This document shows positions 5,882 to 8,093 of a stretch of DNA of 8,093 nucleotides, piece by piece. The stretch comes from Bacteroidales bacterium. GTDB taxonomy: Bacteria > Bacteroidota > Bacteroidia > Bacteroidales > NBLH01. The notes under the pieces are model-generated. The model had not been told where the DNA came from. It was given only the letters and a program-made list of their open reading frames with translations, and did not search any database. Both the position numbers and the translations under genes were made by a program. Every line of letters begins with the position of its first letter. The stretch's first letter is position 1. The stretch is from the NCBI GenBank assembly GCA_027083715.1, contig JALWNR010000040.1, positions 1 through 8,093 on the forward strand, read 5' to 3'.

Positions 5882-7525
5882 TCATTTTGTTTTTGATGCT
5901 TCCGTTGTATTTCCAAAAGCTCCGATATTTATTCTGTTTCCGTTTGGTGTTGGTTCATTTGAATAATCTGATGCAGGGTCGCCTGTATCAATGCAAGGAC
6001 TTGTACTATTGTCATAAACCCATTGTGTTCCGGTCCAACGTCCGTTTTCTGATTTTAAATGATAAATCTGCCAAACTTTGTTTGCTCCCAGATCAGTTTT
6101 GCACACGGGATTTTCACTATCTTCCAAACCATCAGCGTTTTCCCAGATCGGACTAAAAATATTATAACTTGTTACGTTATAATATCTACTATCGTGTAAC
6201 TCATATTCGCAAGCAAGCAAGGGGTCTGAGTAAATATCGGTTGAAGATGTTACATTGTGGTAATTCCCGATTATATTTCCATTTATGCAGTTGTAATCTG
6301 AAATAAAGGTATGAATCGAAGGTTGTTGATTGTCAATTCCGTAAGTAGCATTTCTTACGATAATATTATTCTTAACATAAGTTTGAAATCCTGATAAAGA
6401 AGGGTTTACAGGGTCTCCTTGATAAAAAGTAATCCCTGCATCTTCTGCACTTATTTCAATAAGATTATTTTCAATGCGTGTATTGTTAAAGCCATAAATT
6501 CCAATACCTGCTAATTTGCATTGAGAAATAACATTATTATGAATATAAACACCTGTATGAGCATTTAGCGTACCTGCACCACCATCTGTTAATTGCTCCA
6601 ACCAGATGCCGTGCCAAACTTGATTACCATAAAAAAAATTGTTGTAAATTTCTATATCATCAGCAATAACATCTCCACGATTCATGACATGAACAGCAGC
6701 TGAGCCCGCCATTTGCCTGTCGGGTGCAAGTCCTGCTATATTATTATAAATTTTAAAATTATTGCAATTTTGCGTTCTTATACTTGCATCGGTTCGTGTA
6801 TTTGTTATGTTGTTGTTATAAATTTCAAAATTTGTAGCCTGTCCTACATATATTCCATCATGCCCATCGTAGTGAATTCGATTGTTGTAAAATTTAGAAT
6901 TGATATTATATATTGTTTCATTTTTGCTTAGATCTACACCAAATTCTAATATGATGCCATCGGCTAGCCCGTTGTGAATATACATATCGTTTATTGTAAC
7001 ATTATAACAGTTTTGTAATTGAATCATCCGGTAATAGCTGTGTCCTGATGGTTCCGATTGATGAGCTCTGTTTCCGTTCAGTTCAAAGCCCCTGATTGTT
7101 ATATTTCCGGTTGTAACACTTTGATCCGGCATTATCTCTTCTAATATAGTCCCTTTTTGCCCGATAAGCGGTTTGAATTGTTGCTGCCAATTTGCATTAT
7201 CAACAAGCTTTACAATGGCATTTTCATCACCTTCTAATGTTGTATTGCCCGAAATATAAATTGGTTCATCAATCCAGAAAGTATTTGCACCTTTCAGATA
7301 TACCGTTGTATATTCCGAATGTTCAGCAACATAATCTAATGCGGCATTAATTTCTATTTGGTCGCTTTCCCCATCGCAATTATAATTCCCGCTCCCATCG
7401 CCGGCAACATAAACTATTGGTGGTGTAGGATTAACAATATCCGGTACAGATACTACTTCTTCTTTTTTACAAGATGTGGCTAAGATTATAATTACTATTG
7501 ATAAACTTGTTAGTGATAATTTCAT
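5882..7525 (-). CDS. Secreted right-handed beta-helix lipoprotein
   Basis: The 547-residue protein begins with a signal ending in LATS-Cys19, followed by KKEE. This is a clear lipobox with a charged patch like the Bacteroidota lipoprotein export signal, so surface exposure is likely. Residues about 37-100 (YVAGDGSG onward) match the entry module of pectate-lyase-like superfamily proteins. Residues about 140-400 are repeated parallel beta-helix coils rich in NN ladders (IYNNNI, IYNNFF, IHNNVI, IENNLI, VKNNII). The C-terminus has SPCIDTGDPASDYSNEP (509-525), NGNRINIGAFGNT (528-540) and EASK, an ending often seen in secreted beta-helix proteins. No type IX secretion tail is evident. The family includes polysaccharide lyases, epimerases and structural adhesins; I cannot assign a substrate or catalytic residues. 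The ATG is chosen because it gives the signal. The gene sits between repeats A and B, 28 nt and 39 nt from them. Confidence 0.88.
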   Translation of the reverse strand: MKLSLTSLSIVIIILATSCKKEEVVSVPDIVNPTPPIVYVAGDGSGNYNCDGESDQIEINAALDYVAEHSEYTTVYLKGANTFWIDEPIYISGNTTLEGDENAIVKLVDNANWQQQFKPLIGQKGTILEEIMPDQSVTTGNITIRGFELNGNRAHQSEPSGHSYYRMIQLQNCYNVTINDMYIHNGLADGIILEFGVDLSKNETIYNINSKFYNNRIHYDGHDGIYVGQATNFEIYNNNITNTRTDASIRTQNCNNFKIYNNIAGLAPDRQMAGSAAVHVMNRGDVIADDIEIYNNFFYGNQVWHGIWLEQLTDGGAGTLNAHTGVYIHNNVISQCKLAGIGIYGFNNTRIENNLIEISAEDAGITFYQGDPVNPSLSGFQTYVKNNIIVRNATYGIDNQQPSIHTFISDYNCINGNIIGNYHNVTSSTDIYSDPLLACEYELHDSRYYNVTSYNIFSPIWENADGLEDSENPVCKTDLGANKVWQIYHLKSENGRWTGTQWVYDNSTSPCIDTGDPASDYSNEPTPNGNRINIGAFGNTTEASKTK

Positions 7526-7553
7526 GTTCTTTATTTTTCTGTTTTTAAATTAA

Positions 7554-7737
7554 GGCTAACGGTTTGGCTATGCGTAGTGCAGGATTTTGTTTACTTTTAG
7601 TAAATAGCCAAATTTTTGATTTACCAAATATAGTAATTAAAAACGTCAAATCGAAGATTTGGCGGCGATTATTGTTGTAACTAATTATAAAACAGTAAAT
7701 TATCCTTATTTGGTTTAGCTTTTGTTGGCGGTTGGCC
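7554..7737 (-). repeat. Palindromic junction repeat B (attC-like), with nested hairpins
   Basis: This is a longer member of the same family as repeat A, in the same orientation. The left end is GGCTAAC (7554-7560) and the right end GTTGGCC (7731-7737), complementary except for one G-T pair. A second GTTGGC occurs at 7724-7729. Internal stems are TTTGGCTAT (7563-7571) with ATAGCCAAA (7604-7612), TTTACT with AGTAAA (7590-7604, 3-nt loop), and CAAATC with GATTTG (7647-7661, 3-nt loop). It shares with repeat A the 11-mer GCTAACGGTTT (7556-7566), a central segment ending in ATTTACC (7608-7625), and a TTTTGTTRGC end. It overlaps the last codons of the gene to its right and ends 28 nt upstream of the beta-helix gene start. 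Confidence 0.68.
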
Positions 7738-8093
7738 ATTTTCTATTTTTCTTTGTTAACCTAAATGTTTTCTTGTCATTAAATTCTTCACAGTCAATTG
7801 TAATTTCTTCTTTCCAATTACCAATATTCTGTGATTTTCTATTTTCACGAAATAAAATGATTCTAAAAACAAGAGTCTTATTTAAATCTTTGTCAGTAAT
7901 TTGCCTTAGGTCAAAATAAAAGGGTTCAGAAATCATTGAAAACATTAAATAGTCATTTCTGTCTTCGGGAATTTTCAGCTTAAATTCTCCACAAGCATTT
8001 GTTACTGTTCCAATAAGTCTATTTTTATTTAATGAAATGTTTGTCCCTGGTAATGGCGTTCCATTTTTTGATAAAACAAGTCCTTTTATTTCA
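7715..8093 (-). CDS. CarboxypepD_reg-like domain protein, C-terminal part
   Basis: The reading frame is open to the right edge of the window, so the N-terminus is missing; 125 codons are visible. The first visible residues, IKGLVLSKNGTPLPGTNI, then IGTVTNACGEFKLKIP, fit a carboxypeptidase regulatory-like domain: a short Ig-like beta-sandwich with the G-x-PLPG turn and the GT-T-x-G-F segment. This domain is very common in Bacteroidota, often at the N-terminus of outer-membrane receptors, but here the chain ends only about 75 residues after it, so it is not a TonB receptor. The tail is strand-rich and then basic (TKKNRKW). A shorter reading from the ATG at 7945 would cut the domain, so I treat the gene as partial. 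Its stop codon and last residues lie inside repeat B. Function is unknown. Confidence 0.75.
   Translation of the reverse strand, partial: EIKGLVLSKNGTPLPGTNISLNKNRLIGTVTNACGEFKLKIPEDRNDYLMFSMISEPFYFDLRQITDKDLNKTLVFRIILFRENRKSQNIGNWKEEITIDCEEFNDKKTFRLTKKNRKWPTANKS

Noticed and set aside
5827..6156. Plus-strand frame of 109 codons
   Set aside because: It lies opposite the 3' end of the beta-helix gene and reads as a low-complexity shadow without a family signature.
7545..7739. Minus-strand 64-codon frame starting MANRQQKLN
   Set aside because: It is contained almost wholly in palindromic repeat B and overlaps the end of the CarboxypepD_reg-like gene in another frame, so it is repeat sequence rather than a gene.
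7722..7919. Plus-strand 65-codon frame at the right end
   Set aside because: It is antisense to the CarboxypepD_reg-like gene, whose domain pattern is clear on the minus strand.

Overview
The window looks like an AT-rich chromosomal segment from a member of the Bacteroidota. The support is in the sequence: two predicted lipoproteins with Bacteroidota-style lipoboxes (SC-NAQ and SC-KKEE), a CarboxypepD_reg-like domain at the right edge, start codons without recognisable Shine-Dalgarno sequences, and intergenic DNA rich in short tandem repeats. I cannot name the genus. No rRNA, tRNA, CRISPR array or intact insertion sequence was seen.

Left half (plus strand). Positions 1-137 are AT-rich non-coding DNA. 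They are followed by a 499-residue predicted lipoprotein (138-1637) that fuses the AmmeMemoRadiSam B (MEMO1-like) and A (AMMECR1-like) domains. A 361-bp spacer follows. It holds a nested composite tandem repeat: three copies of a conserved block, each followed by a GGG-containing 7-bp array and an 8-bp array. The first copy contains a G-quadruplex motif. A 16-bp tandem duplication follows it. The second gene (1999-4491) encodes an 830-residue polytopic membrane protein. It has a three-helix, His-containing N-terminal domain, a membrane spermidine-synthase-like core whose catalytic Asp position appears to be Pro, and a C-terminal helix bundle. The two genes are co-oriented and may act together at the cell envelope, but the radical-SAM partner of the AmmeMemoRadiSam trio is not in the window.

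Right half (minus strand). Three genes run leftward, convergent with the first pair: a cytoplasmic beta-propeller-like protein of unknown function (4626-5708), a secreted right-handed beta-helix lipoprotein (5882-7525), and the C-terminal part of a CarboxypepD_reg-like protein cut by the window edge (7715-8093). The two gene junctions carry related, same-orientation, imperfectly palindromic repeats (5724-5842 and 7554-7737). These share both end motifs and a central motif. The resulting gene-palindrome-gene-palindrome pattern resembles a cassette array of attC-like type, although arm spacing and lengths do not fit canonical integron attC sites. This is the most promising candidate for something undescribed here.

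The convergent junction (4492-4625) holds a small hairpin, a perfect 15-nt palindrome and a doubtful 28-codon reading frame.
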